Assembly: GCA_963660485.1 (NCBI GenBank)
Contig: CAVKYH010000001.1
Span: 1-64,000, forward strand
Direction of reading: 5' to 3'
DNA: 64,000 nt
From: UBA6398 sp963660485
Lineage (GTDB): Bacteria > Bacteroidota > Bacteroidia > Bacteroidales > Bacteroidaceae
In this document: positions 23,211 to 31,674 of the stretch, piece by piece
Position numbering within the stretch: the stretch's first letter is position 1
Layout: each line of letters begins with the position of its first letter
Position numbers and translations under genes: made by a program
The notes under the pieces: generated by a model
Seen by the model: only the letters and a program-made list of their open reading frames with translations
The model's database searches: none
What the model was told of the DNA's origin: nothing

Positions 23211-25784
23211 TTAGTTGGGCACGTTTAGCACGGGATAGTCGGTAGGTATCGGGTAGCTTGAGATTTCCTTGATCAGGTCGTCTGTCATCTCTTTGAGTTC
23301 GCCGCTTGCCACGCGTGCGTCCATATCAGCCTTGAATTCGTCATACATGTCTTTTGTGAGGCAGTAGTAGTGGTCGCCGTAGTCGCTTGTGTAGGTTGCC
23401 ACTTGGCGCAGATATCCCCATTTCTCGAAGTAGGGGAACATGTTGTAGCCTGTGGCAGTCGACATCTTGTAGATGAAGTTGAGAATGGCGGCTGCTTCGT
23501 TTTGGGTGCTCTTTGATTTTTCGTACACGTAGTTGTTGGTTACCCACACGCTGCTTGGATACATTTCGCGGAGCAGTGCCAGGCGCGCTGTCTTGCCGTT
23601 TTGTGCGGCTGCGATGAGTTCGTATTTGTTTGTCCCGCGTTCGGTTTCGCGAATGTCGTTGAAGAAGTTGGGATAGATATCGGTGTTGTTTTCCTTGAAC
23701 TCAAAGTAGTTCCATATTTCATAGAGACTTGCCAAACGGTTTGAGAAGAGGTTGTTGAAATTGTGCTCTACAAAATTTGCGGTGTGCAGATAGTCTTCGG
23801 CGCGCGACGGTATTCGTGCGTCTTTCATTGCGAGGAATGCTTCCTGAAGCTTTGGCGAGTAGGAGTAGTTGCTTGCTGCCGCATAAGCTTTCTGACGTGC
23901 GGGGCTCAGAGAGTCGGTATGCGTTTCAAAGTAGTCCTCCTCGAAATATTCTTTGTAGGCTTGGGCGAAATTGTCAATCAGGAAGTTTTTCGTTTTCTGC
24001 CCGAAGTGGATACAGCAATAGCTCGAGAAAATATTGTTTGAAACCTCGGCCATTCCGCCCCAAGTGTAGTAGGAACTTTGATGCTGGTGTCCCCATTCAT
24101 GTGCAACGCCCCAAATTGTGGAAGTGTTCTTGTTGAGGAAATTTGTCGGCACGAGAATCTCTGTTACGTCGTATTTAGCCGAAGCTCCGAGCACGGTTTG
24201 ATACATGAAGTAGTCGTAGTTTACATAGAAGAGCGTGCGGATTTTCGGAATCTTGTTGTATTTTTCCAAACCGAGTACTCTGTGTTCCATTGCTATGATG
24301 GAGTCGTAAACATTTATGAGCTGGCGATAACGTCCAGCGGTGTAGCGTAGCAGAGACTTGGTTTCGAATACAAGATGCACCCTGTTGCCGAGAATGTCCA
24401 TACACATGTATTTTGCATTCTGCAACACATTTGCGATGTCGGTGTTTGTCATCTTGTTGGTGATGTATCCGTTTTGAATTCCGTTGATAAAGTGCAAACC
24501 GATAGAGTCGTATTTTTCGGGCGTGTCTGATCTGTATTTTACGTATGCAAGTCCCACGCTGTCGGCAGTGTAGTTGATTAGATTCATGCCGTTTTTGAGT
24601 GTGTACAACTTGTAGTCAGGACCTGTGTTGCCGCTTTTCGGACGGTATGCAGTTACATATAATTGTGCGGTAACTCCCGGCTGGATTCCTTTGACCGCTA
24701 CAGAAAATTGTCCAGGGGTTATCGCTATGCCGGTAACGCCTTCAAAAATATCGTAGTTCTTGCTTGACAACAATGTATCGCCTACGCTCGAAGCCGGGAG
24801 CAGACAATTGTAATATGCCGTGCGGTATTTTGTGTCGTAGGTGCCGGCGTAGATTTGCGAGGCGAGGTTTTGTACAAACGGATTGGAGATGGTGTCGATA
24901 TCATCTGCGGTGATTCCCGGACGAAGTTTGGTGAGGAGTTCATCTGCAAACACGCCGTAAACCGAAGATTGGTTCAAACCTATGGCAAACTGCATTTCGG
25001 CGCAACCGAATTGCTCGTTACCGTTGCCGTCTTCAAGTCCGGTCCAAACGGAAATCCTCATTATGTCGATGTTCTCGGCTCCGCCGTTGGGGAGGGCGAT
25101 TCTAACGGAACTGCCGTCGGTTGTGAAATCGTAGGTACCGAGTTCTATGAATTCGTCAGAGCCTACTTTTTTGTACGAAACCTTTGCATTTCCCATGTAG
25201 CCGTGGCTTGTGCCGTTGGGAACGTAGGTGATGTATGCCACGTCCTTTCCGCCGAATGTGTATTCGAGGTTCAGGGGATTTGTTTCGGATATCGTGCCCT
25301 TTTCTGCCGAATATTCGTAATATGTGGAGTTTGATCCGTCGATTGTGCGCTTGAGTGATGACGTTCCGGGCGCATTAGCGTCGGTCGGCACCACATCAAG
25401 GGTGGGCTGCTCCACATATTTTTCAAAGTTGGAGCCGTCTTGCACGATTGAAACATAGCGGGTGAGGTTGTTTGCTTCGTTGTAGATTTTTACGCGTGCC
25501 TCACGGGTTGATTTGTCTATGTTGGTGGTAACGCGATAGTTGAAACCGTTTTTCGTGGGGGTTACAACGCACCAATCAGCATCGCTGCTGACGGTATATT
25601 CCACGCTCGAGGCTACTTTTACTTTGCCGAGCGCTGCGCGATACGACACAGAGCGGGTGGGGGAGGCGGGAACGATTACCGGGGATTGCGAGTCGGTAAT
25701 AATGCTTTGCGCCGTGGCGTTTTGATGTAGCACCGGCATCATCGCTAACGAGAGCAATCCTATTATATATTTGGGAGTATTCAT
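23211..25784 (-). CDS. M60-family (enhancin-like) metallopeptidase with an N-terminal BACON domain
   Basis: An 857-residue secreted protein with signal peptide to about residue 25 (NATAQS). Residues about 35-115 form a BACON-type domain (YTVSSDADWCVVTPTKNGFNYRVTTN). A carbohydrate-binding-like segment (about 125-270) follows. The M60 catalytic domain carries HEWGH (in WGVAHEWGHQHQS) with the third ligand Glu in GGMAEVSNN. M60 enzymes cleave glycosylated mucin-type substrates. It follows the leucine-rich-repeat gene by 24 bp on the same strand, so the pair is probably an operon of surface or secreted proteins acting on host glycoproteins. The substrate is inferred from the family. Confidence 0.92.
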   Translation of the reverse strand: MNTPKYIIGLLSLAMMPVLHQNATAQSIITDSQSPVIVPASPTRSVSYRAALGKVKVASSVEYTVSSDADWCVVTPTKNGFNYRVTTNIDKSTREARVKIYNEANNLTRYVSIVQDGSNFEKYVEQPTLDVVPTDANAPGTSSLKRTIDGSNSTYYEYSAEKGTISETNPLNLEYTFGGKDVAYITYVPNGTSHGYMGNAKVSYKKVGSDEFIELGTYDFTTDGSSVRIALPNGGAENIDIMRISVWTGLEDGNGNEQFGCAEMQFAIGLNQSSVYGVFADELLTKLRPGITADDIDTISNPFVQNLASQIYAGTYDTKYRTAYYNCLLPASSVGDTLLSSKNYDIFEGVTGIAITPGQFSVAVKGIQPGVTAQLYVTAYRPKSGNTGPDYKLYTLKNGMNLINYTADSVGLAYVKYRSDTPEKYDSIGLHFINGIQNGYITNKMTNTDIANVLQNAKYMCMDILGNRVHLVFETKSLLRYTAGRYRQLINVYDSIIAMEHRVLGLEKYNKIPKIRTLFYVNYDYFMYQTVLGASAKYDVTEILVPTNFLNKNTSTIWGVAHEWGHQHQSSYYTWGGMAEVSNNIFSSYCCIHFGQKTKNFLIDNFAQAYKEYFEEDYFETHTDSLSPARQKAYAAASNYSYSPKLQEAFLAMKDARIPSRAEDYLHTANFVEHNFNNLFSNRLASLYEIWNYFEFKENNTDIYPNFFNDIRETERGTNKYELIAAAQNGKTARLALLREMYPSSVWVTNNYVYEKSKSTQNEAAAILNFIYKMSTATGYNMFPYFEKWGYLRQVATYTSDYGDHYYCLTKDMYDEFKADMDARVASGELKEMTDDLIKEISSYPIPTDYPVLNVPN

Positions 25785-25808
25785 TTGATGTCTTGATTTG
25801 GGAAACGC

Positions 25809-27239
25809 TTATTGGATTACGATTTTCTTCTGTCCCACGATATAAACGCCGGGAACGAGAGATATTTCAACGGGTGAGGCGCCCACTTTTCCTTGCCATA
25901 CAATAGCACCGTCGGTTGAGACAACGGTTGCGTTTTGGCTGCGAGCGGAAGAAAGCAGGAGCACATTGCCGGCTGTTTCTGCGATGATTTCGCCGTTTGA
26001 TGCCTTGATGTCTTCAATGCCGCTGGCAATGCCTTCATCGTAAACCACGAAACTTTTTGTGCGTATGTTAAGGTCGGGATAGTCTTTGCCGGTGATGGTG
26101 AGGTATACGTTGTCGAAATTCTTGAAGAACTTCACGCGTCCCAAAGAAGAGACCATGGTGTAGTCGCCAAGGGCTGCCGAACTTCCCGCCTTGAGTGTGC
26201 TGTCGTCTTCGCCGTTGTAGAAGGTGATTGTGCCGTTTCTCCTGCCCGATGCATTGGTGATGAATCGTGAGAAGTCTACATATACAGCGGCGGCAACGGT
26301 GTCGGGAACGTTGTTGTAGGTTTGGTTGCCGCAGATATAGGTGTTGGTGATATCTTTGTTGTATATGCTGCGGATTGATAGGTGATTGTCGCTGCAGTTG
26401 ATGTATTGCGCGGGATTTTTAGCGTTTAACAGTTTGCTCAAAGCCAAGGTGTCGAGTTCGTTGTTGCTTACGTCGAGGGTTTTAAGGCTGTCGCTTGTTG
26501 AAAGGTCTACTTCGGTGAGTTTGTTTCCCGTGATCCAGAAATCCTCTATCTGTGATTTTTCGGTCAATGTCAGTAGAGAGATTGCATTGTCGGGACAAAC
26601 GAGGGTTTGCATCGGCGCCGTGTTTGAAAAACTCAGCATGGTGAGATTGTTGTTTGCCGCCCAGAGCGAACGCAACTTGTTTTTTGTTCTCACGGTGAGC
26701 GTGGAAATATTGTTGTCGTTCACGTTTATCACTTCGAGGTTGGTGTTGGGAATGATGTTGAGGCTCGAAATATCATTGCCGGCGCAATCGAGGCTGCGCA
26801 AACCGCTTGCTTTTGTGAGCGAGAGGGTTGTGATTTGGTTGTTGGAGCAATCCAATTCTTCGAGCGCGGTATTTTTCGTGAGGTCAAGCGTTGTGAGTTC
26901 GTTGTCGGAGCAGTTGAGCGAAACGAGGTCGGGAGCTTGTGTTAGGTCGAGCCATTTCACGTTTTGCTCATGGCAGTCGAAACTCGAGAGTTGCGATGTG
27001 CCGCTGATTGTAACGGTATCGCCCGCCAGAGTTCCGGTTACCACGCTGTCGCGATAGCTTTTCACATCTCCGTCTCCCCAATCCACGCTTACGTGGGTAT
27101 TGAGTGGCAGGGCGAATGTCAGTTTTGCTCCGGGCGATAGCGACGTTGCGAGCCTTATCGTAACGTTGTCGGCATGGGCCGAAAGTATTCCGAAGCACAA
27201 AACTGCTGCCGTAAAAAATTTAGGTAGAATTTTGTTCAT
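25809..27239 (-). CDS. secreted leucine-rich-repeat protein
   Basis: A 476-residue protein with a signal peptide to about 23 (ILSAHA). At about residues 80-295 it has roughly ten leucine-rich repeats of the pattern L-x-x-L-x-x-x-x-N-x-I/L (LEELDCSNNQITTLSL, LEVINVNDNNISTLTV). A beta-rich domain follows. The C-terminus ends LVPGVYIVGQKKIVIQ, which resembles the sorting tail of type IX secretion substrates. With the PorQ-like gene at 51402-52379 this makes surface export plausible. It is first in a probable two-gene operon with the M60 peptidase. Confidence 0.85.
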   Translation of the reverse strand: MNKILPKFFTAAVLCFGILSAHADNVTIRLATSLSPGAKLTFALPLNTHVSVDWGDGDVKSYRDSVVTGTLAGDTVTISGTSQLSSFDCHEQNVKWLDLTQAPDLVSLNCSDNELTTLDLTKNTALEELDCSNNQITTLSLTKASGLRSLDCAGNDISSLNIIPNTNLEVINVNDNNISTLTVRTKNKLRSLWAANNNLTMLSFSNTAPMQTLVCPDNAISLLTLTEKSQIEDFWITGNKLTEVDLSTSDSLKTLDVSNNELDTLALSKLLNAKNPAQYINCSDNHLSIRSIYNKDITNTYICGNQTYNNVPDTVAAAVYVDFSRFITNASGRRNGTITFYNGEDDSTLKAGSSAALGDYTMVSSLGRVKFFKNFDNVYLTITGKDYPDLNIRTKSFVVYDEGIASGIEDIKASNGEIIAETAGNVLLLSSARSQNATVVSTDGAIVWQGKVGASPVEISLVPGVYIVGQKKIVIQ

Positions 27240-27485
27240 TGCGTATGTTTTTTAATCTTCTTACTTAATAGCAGTTTTTGCTCCTTTTGCGGTGTCAGCA
27301 ACTGCATGGCTGTATGTTTAGGTTCTTTGATGCCAAAATTACGAATAATAAGCGACAAAAAGATAATTTTGCGTGCTTTTTGAGGGAAAACGGGGCTTTG
27401 TGGCTAAATAAACGTTGATGTTTCTGAAAAAAGTTGCCGGGGAAAAACTGCGGTTTTCGTTTGCCGAAAAAAGACATTTGTTGTT

Positions 27486-27590
27486 GCAAAAACGAGGTCA
27501 GACCTAATTTAAATTCCGACGCATCTAATTTAAATTACATGGCCCGGAATTTTTACGAGATGCCTTGTAGTTTTTTTGCCTCCGAACACG
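27486..27590. repeat. 21-bp modular repeat array, copy 7
   Basis: Five exact 21-bp units at 27486, 27507, 27528, 27549 and 27570. Words include GAGGTCAGACCTA, CCGACGCATCTA, ACATGGCCCGGA and GAGATGCCTTGTA. It lies between two genes of the same direction. The remainder of the 27240-27691 gap is A/T-rich upstream DNA of the leucine-rich-repeat gene and the terminator listed next. Confidence 0.92.
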
Positions 27591-27601
27591 GGTAAAAATC
27601 A

Positions 27602-27640
27602 ACCGCTCCCCACGCAGAAATAAGGCGTGGAGAGCGGCTA
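27602..27640 (-). terminator. terminator after the LuxR-type regulator
   Basis: A 13-bp stem with one mismatch (CCGCTCCCCACGC at 27604-27616 with GCGTGGAGAGCGG at 27626-27638). On the minus strand it is followed by TTGATTTTTACC. It lies about 50 bp after the regulator stop. Confidence 0.7.
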
Positions 27641-27691
27641 TATACATTATATAATAAGGAGGGTTGGGGCAACCGTTTTCTGCTCTATTGA

Positions 27692-28693
27692 CTAAAAGTC
27701 TGAAATACCCCTTCTTTTTTTCGTGCCCTTGGTTTTCACTTCGTCAAGATTCACGAGTTTGTTTACGATGGCGTATATGGTGAGTCCCGAAATGGAGTGA
27801 ATGTTGAGTTTGCGCGATATGTTTTTGCGGTGAGTGAGCACTGTGTTGAGCGAAATAAACAAGTTGTCGGCAATTTCCTTGTTGGTCATTCCCCTCACGG
27901 CACATGCCAGCACCTCTTTCTCGCGTGTGCTCAAATCTTCCTTGTCCTTGTCTTTCTCTGTCTTGGAATTGGCGTGTTGTCCGCTCGTGTTTTTAAGTTC
28001 AAGTTTGCTTACGGCAGGAATAAACAGTTTGTTTTCCACAGCGCAATGCGTTGTGAGGTCGTCCTCGCAAGTGTAGATGTTAAACACTACGTCGTTGAGG
28101 AAATTTACATTCGCCGCCGGCACGCCATATTTGACCAACAGATTTTTAAGTTCCTTGAGTTTCGACTCTATAGCGTCGTGTCCGCGCAGATATAGCTCCA
28201 GTTCTTTTGAAGACGGTGCAGAGCGGTCTTCTTCATACTCTCCGCTGAGTTGCTGTTTCACATAGGTGAAAATCTTGTTGTTCTCAAACTGCATATGTTT
28301 CCTCACCTCCGAAGTGTAAGCGTCGTAGAACTGAAGAATCAGGAAGGCCACCTCGTTTTTTTCGGAGCAGTCAACCGCTTCTATGAGCTTGCGACGAATC
28401 TTGGGGAACTGGAAATTCAGAAAATAGTCGTGGGCATTGCGAAGATAGTCCATGAGCGCCGCAACATTGATTTTGTCAACAAAAAGTTCGGCACACTCCT
28501 CGCCATGTTTTATAAAGTTTGCAACAGCTATGAATGTATCCGTATCTACACCATTGGCTTCGCACACCTCACGCACCGAGTGCTCACCCACACCGAGCGG
28601 AATGCAAAATCGGCTCATGGCCTGAAGAATCTTAGGCTCGTAGCGGATTATATCCCACATCAGTGCATCTTCATTAAAGTAAATGCTTGACAT
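27692..28693 (-). CDS. di-iron hemerythrin-like (RIC/ScdA-type) domain fused to a LuxR DNA-binding domain
   Basis: A 333-residue regulator (ATG 28693, MSSIYFNEDAL, preferred over 28750). Residues 10-60 resemble the DUF542 N-terminal segment of ScdA/RIC proteins (REVCEANGVDTDTFIAV). Residues 80-225 form a hemerythrin-like four-helix bundle with a full ligand set: H88 (NAHDYF), H133/E137 (HMQFE), H172 (RGHDAI) and H216/E220 (HCAVE). Residues 253-315 are a LuxR helix-turn-helix (LSTREKEVLACAVRGMTNKEIADNLFISLNTVLTHRKNI). It would bind a di-iron centre able to sense oxygen, nitric oxide or iron. It is divergent from the porin-imelysin-dihaem operon, its likely target. Domain calls are firm; the signal is inferred. 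Confidence 0.88.
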   Translation of the reverse strand: MSSIYFNEDALMWDIIRYEPKILQAMSRFCIPLGVGEHSVREVCEANGVDTDTFIAVANFIKHGEECAELFVDKINVAALMDYLRNAHDYFLNFQFPKIRRKLIEAVDCSEKNEVAFLILQFYDAYTSEVRKHMQFENNKIFTYVKQQLSGEYEEDRSAPSSKELELYLRGHDAIESKLKELKNLLVKYGVPAANVNFLNDVVFNIYTCEDDLTTHCAVENKLFIPAVSKLELKNTSGQHANSKTEKDKDKEDLSTREKEVLACAVRGMTNKEIADNLFISLNTVLTHRKNISRKLNIHSISGLTIYAIVNKLVNLDEVKTKGTKKRRGISDF

Positions 28694-28855
28694 AACTCGT
28701 AATATCTTTATTTTGTTTGCAAACTTACGCATTTTTTTCACCACTCCCACCTCACTATATTATGGTATTTGGCTATAAAAATGGGTAATTGTACGTCTGA
28801 AATCACTCGGATTCAACACCAAACCGCATACCAACTACCTATTACGCCCCGGATT

Positions 28856-28902
28856 TACCTAAAATTGGGTATTGCTTGCGCATAAAGACCGCTCTAATTT
28901 TG
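28856..28902 (+). promoter_or_regulatory. promoter of the porin-imelysin-dihaem oxidoreductase operon
   Basis: TTG at 28872-28874 and TAATTTTG at 28895-28902 are separated by 20 bp, close to the Bacteroidales consensus. Just upstream, TACC and GGTA half-sites (about 28856-28871) flank an A/T spacer and overlap the -33 region, a possible operator for the divergent regulator. The ATG is at 28931. Confidence 0.65.
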
Positions 28903-28930
28903 CACCCGAAAATAATCAGAAGAAAGATAA

Positions 28931-30268
28931 ATGAAACTTAATTGGCAAAAGACGGCAAAAACAGCGCTTTGTGCGCTTGCCTTTACTGCAGTGCCTGCTA
29001 TGGCGCAGGATTATTCAGCTGCCGACAGTGTGCAAAACCATGTGAAAGGAAATCGTTTGAGTGTAGGAGGATATGGCGAGGTAGCCTATTCACGCAATTT
29101 CTATAGCGACAACGTTTTTCGCTATACCAGTCCGCAGAAATACAAGAACGATCCGTCTCACGGGCGCTTTGACATTCCGCATGCAGTGATTTATCTCGGC
29201 TACGACTTTGGCAAGGGCTGGACAATGGGCTCTGAAATAGAATTCGAGCACACCGGTACTGGCGTTTCGCAGGAAAAAGAATACACCGAAGGAGGTGAAT
29301 GGGAACAGGAAGTGGAAAAAGGCGGCGAGGTGGAACTCGAACAATTCTGGCTTCAGAAATCGTTTTTCCCGGAACTCAATGTAAGATTAGGACATATAGT
29401 AGTGCCCGTTGGCTTGACCAATGCTCATCACGAGCCGCTCAATTATTTTACGGTTTATCGCCCGGAAGGCGAAGCCACAATACTACCTTGCACCTGGCAT
29501 GATACGGGATTGAGCATCTGGGGACGCTCGGGCGATTTCAGATACGAAGCACAGGTAGTAGCAGGTCTTGACGCATTTATGTTCAACCGCGAAAACTGGG
29601 TGCAAAAAGGCGCAGGCTCTGCTTATGAATTCAAAGTGGCAAACAAATATGGCTTTGTAGCCCGCGTAGACAACTACACAGTGCCTGGACTCCGCATAGG
29701 CGTAAGCGGATATTACGGCAAAGCAATGCACAACTCCTTCCCCCACGAACTTGAAGGCAAAGACGAAAACAATAATGTGAAGACATACGACCATGTAAAG
29801 GGAAACGTTGCAATTGGTTCTATTGACTTTACCTTTAACAAGTACAATATCGTGGCGCGAGGAAGCGTAGACTATGGATATGTGGGAAATGCGCAAACTA
29901 TAAGCAGCATCAAACGCAATCTTGCCGCAAACAATTCAAACTATCAGAAGACTCCGGTTGGGAAAAATGCCTTGGCAATAGCTTTTGAAGCCGGCTACGA
30001 TGTTTTCTCACAAATAGAATCGATGCGACAGAAAGAACAAAAACTGTTTGTGTTCGGCCACTACGAATACTACGACTCATATATTCAGACAAAAATGCAG
30101 ACTCCCTACGATTATACCAAGAAGATAAGAATGGCTTTCGGACTTAATTATTATCCCATACCGCAAATCGCGGTTAAGGCCGAGTATTCGAAACGCTTCC
30201 TCAAATCGCAGTACAACAACGAGCCTTCTGTTTCGCTTGGCATAGCATACGAAGGTTTCTTCCTCTAA
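28931..30268 (+). CDS. outer-membrane beta-barrel porin
   Basis: A 445-residue protein with signal peptide to about 25 (PAMAQD). A barrel follows with many alternating aromatic strands (SVGGYGEVAYSRNF, AVIYLGYDFGKGWTMGSEIEFEH, LNVRLGHIVVPVGLTNAHHEP) and a C-terminal strand ending in Phe-Leu (GIAYEGFFL). It resembles phosphate-selective or OprP-like porins in general shape, but I cannot assign a solute. It is the first gene of a three-gene operon with an imelysin lipoprotein (40 bp later) and a dihaem oxidoreductase, which suggests iron or redox-linked uptake. Confidence 0.8.
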   Translation: MKLNWQKTAKTALCALAFTAVPAMAQDYSAADSVQNHVKGNRLSVGGYGEVAYSRNFYSDNVFRYTSPQKYKNDPSHGRFDIPHAVIYLGYDFGKGWTMGSEIEFEHTGTGVSQEKEYTEGGEWEQEVEKGGEVELEQFWLQKSFFPELNVRLGHIVVPVGLTNAHHEPLNYFTVYRPEGEATILPCTWHDTGLSIWGRSGDFRYEAQVVAGLDAFMFNRENWVQKGAGSAYEFKVANKYGFVARVDNYTVPGLRIGVSGYYGKAMHNSFPHELEGKDENNNVKTYDHVKGNVAIGSIDFTFNKYNIVARGSVDYGYVGNAQTISSIKRNLAANNSNYQKTPVGKNALAIAFEAGYDVFSQIESMRQKEQKLFVFGHYEYYDSYIQTKMQTPYDYTKKIRMAFGLNYYPIPQIAVKAEYSKRFLKSQYNNEPSVSLGIAYEGFFL

Positions 30269-30308
30269 GAAAATTGAAATAAAAACATTCTAAATATAAT
30301 TTGTAACA

Positions 30309-31574
30309 ATGAATAAATTAGCAAAACTTCCGGCGCTTCTTCTTTGTGGAGCAGCAATGGTATTCGGTTTCTCTTCTTGCAGCGACGACAAAGGCGGCAA
30401 TGAATCCTCCGAGAAACAACAGCAAATGAGTGAGGTTCTGAACCAGTATATCAATGGTACGGTTTATACTACCTATGCAAAACTTGCTGAAGAAACAGGC
30501 AACCTTTACGACCAACTCAAAGCAGCCAAAAATAAAATGGTTGCAAATCCCAGCAGTCTGAGCCAGGCAGAAATCAACGAGATTTGCGAAACGTTCAAGA
30601 AAGCACGCGCTTATTATGAAGAGAGCGAAGCTTTCCTCTATGGCGCAGCTACTGATTTTGGAGTTGACCCCCATATCGATACATGGCCTTTGGCTGTGAA
30701 CACTCTTGCCGGCCAGCTTTCCAATAAGAACCATATGGCTATCATGAGCGGCGATGACGACGAAGCAATCGCTTTTGCCGGCAACAGTCTCGGTCAGGAA
30801 CTTCTCGGTTTCCACGGTATTGAATTTATTATCTTCCGCAACGGAGAAAATCGTCAGATTGCAGACCTTCTTGGCGAGGAAACAGACCAAGTGTTCAAGG
30901 ATCTTGGCGTTCATGTAACTGGTAAAGAAGAACTTATTTACGCTACAGCCGTTGCAGGAGACCTTCGCGACAGATGTTGGCAGCTTGAAGTTTCTTGGAA
31001 TGAAGATGCTCCCCAGGCTCACGCCGACAGAGTAGAAGAACTTGAGCTTCCGAGCACAGTTGGTGGCGGTTCATATTCTTATGGAAAGAATATGCTCGAA
31101 GTTGGTAAAGCCGGCAGCACATATCTTACTCTTCAGGAAACGATGGTAACGATTATCAAATCGGGTTGCGAGAATATCTGCAACGAAGTTGCTAACGTTA
31201 AGATAGGTAATCCTTATGGTAATGGAAAAGAACCGGATCCTAACTATATCGAATCTCCGTATAGCCAACGTTCGTTCATTGATTTCAAGGACAATATTAT
31301 CAGCATTCAGAATTCTCTCTATGGCGGCCGTTCTGAAAACCGTGTAGCAAGCAAATCTATCATACAATATATGAAAGATCACGATTATAGTGGCCTTGCA
31401 AAACTTGAAAGTGATATTACGGCGGCTATTCAGGCTCTTGAAACTTGCCAGAATACTTTGGTAGGCGGATTTGTGAACAATATAAAAGATCCTCTCGTAG
31501 GTAAAGCGCAGACTGCTATTCAGACTCTTGATGATGATTTGAACAATGCGGCAGACTGGTTCGCAAAGCAGTAA
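30309..31574 (+). CDS. imelysin-family (M75-like) lipoprotein
   Basis: A 421-residue lipoprotein: signal sequence with lipobox FSSC (Cys near residue 24) followed by SDDKGG. The imelysin motif GxHxxE is present in GFHGIEFIIFRNG, and the EAFLYGAATDFGVDPHIDTWPL segment is typical of the family. Imelysins (for example ICMP, IrpA, EfeO-like proteins) are surface or periplasmic proteins tied to iron acquisition; peptidase activity is doubtful in general. It stands between a porin and a dihaem oxidoreductase, and this fixed company supports an iron or haem-related role. The ligand is unknown. Confidence 0.92.
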   Translation: MNKLAKLPALLLCGAAMVFGFSSCSDDKGGNESSEKQQQMSEVLNQYINGTVYTTYAKLAEETGNLYDQLKAAKNKMVANPSSLSQAEINEICETFKKARAYYEESEAFLYGAATDFGVDPHIDTWPLAVNTLAGQLSNKNHMAIMSGDDDEAIAFAGNSLGQELLGFHGIEFIIFRNGENRQIADLLGEETDQVFKDLGVHVTGKEELIYATAVAGDLRDRCWQLEVSWNEDAPQAHADRVEELELPSTVGGGSYSYGKNMLEVGKAGSTYLTLQETMVTIIKSGCENICNEVANVKIGNPYGNGKEPDPNYIESPYSQRSFIDFKDNIISIQNSLYGGRSENRVASKSIIQYMKDHDYSGLAKLESDITAAIQALETCQNTLVGGFVNNIKDPLVGKAQTAIQTLDDDLNNAADWFAKQ

Positions 31575-31674
31575 TATCCGAGCGTAAAGCGAAAGAATGG
31601 TAGTGGAACAAAACGTTCCGCTACTATTTCGCGTTAAAGGAAATGTATAAGACAAACAATAAGAATAAACATCA

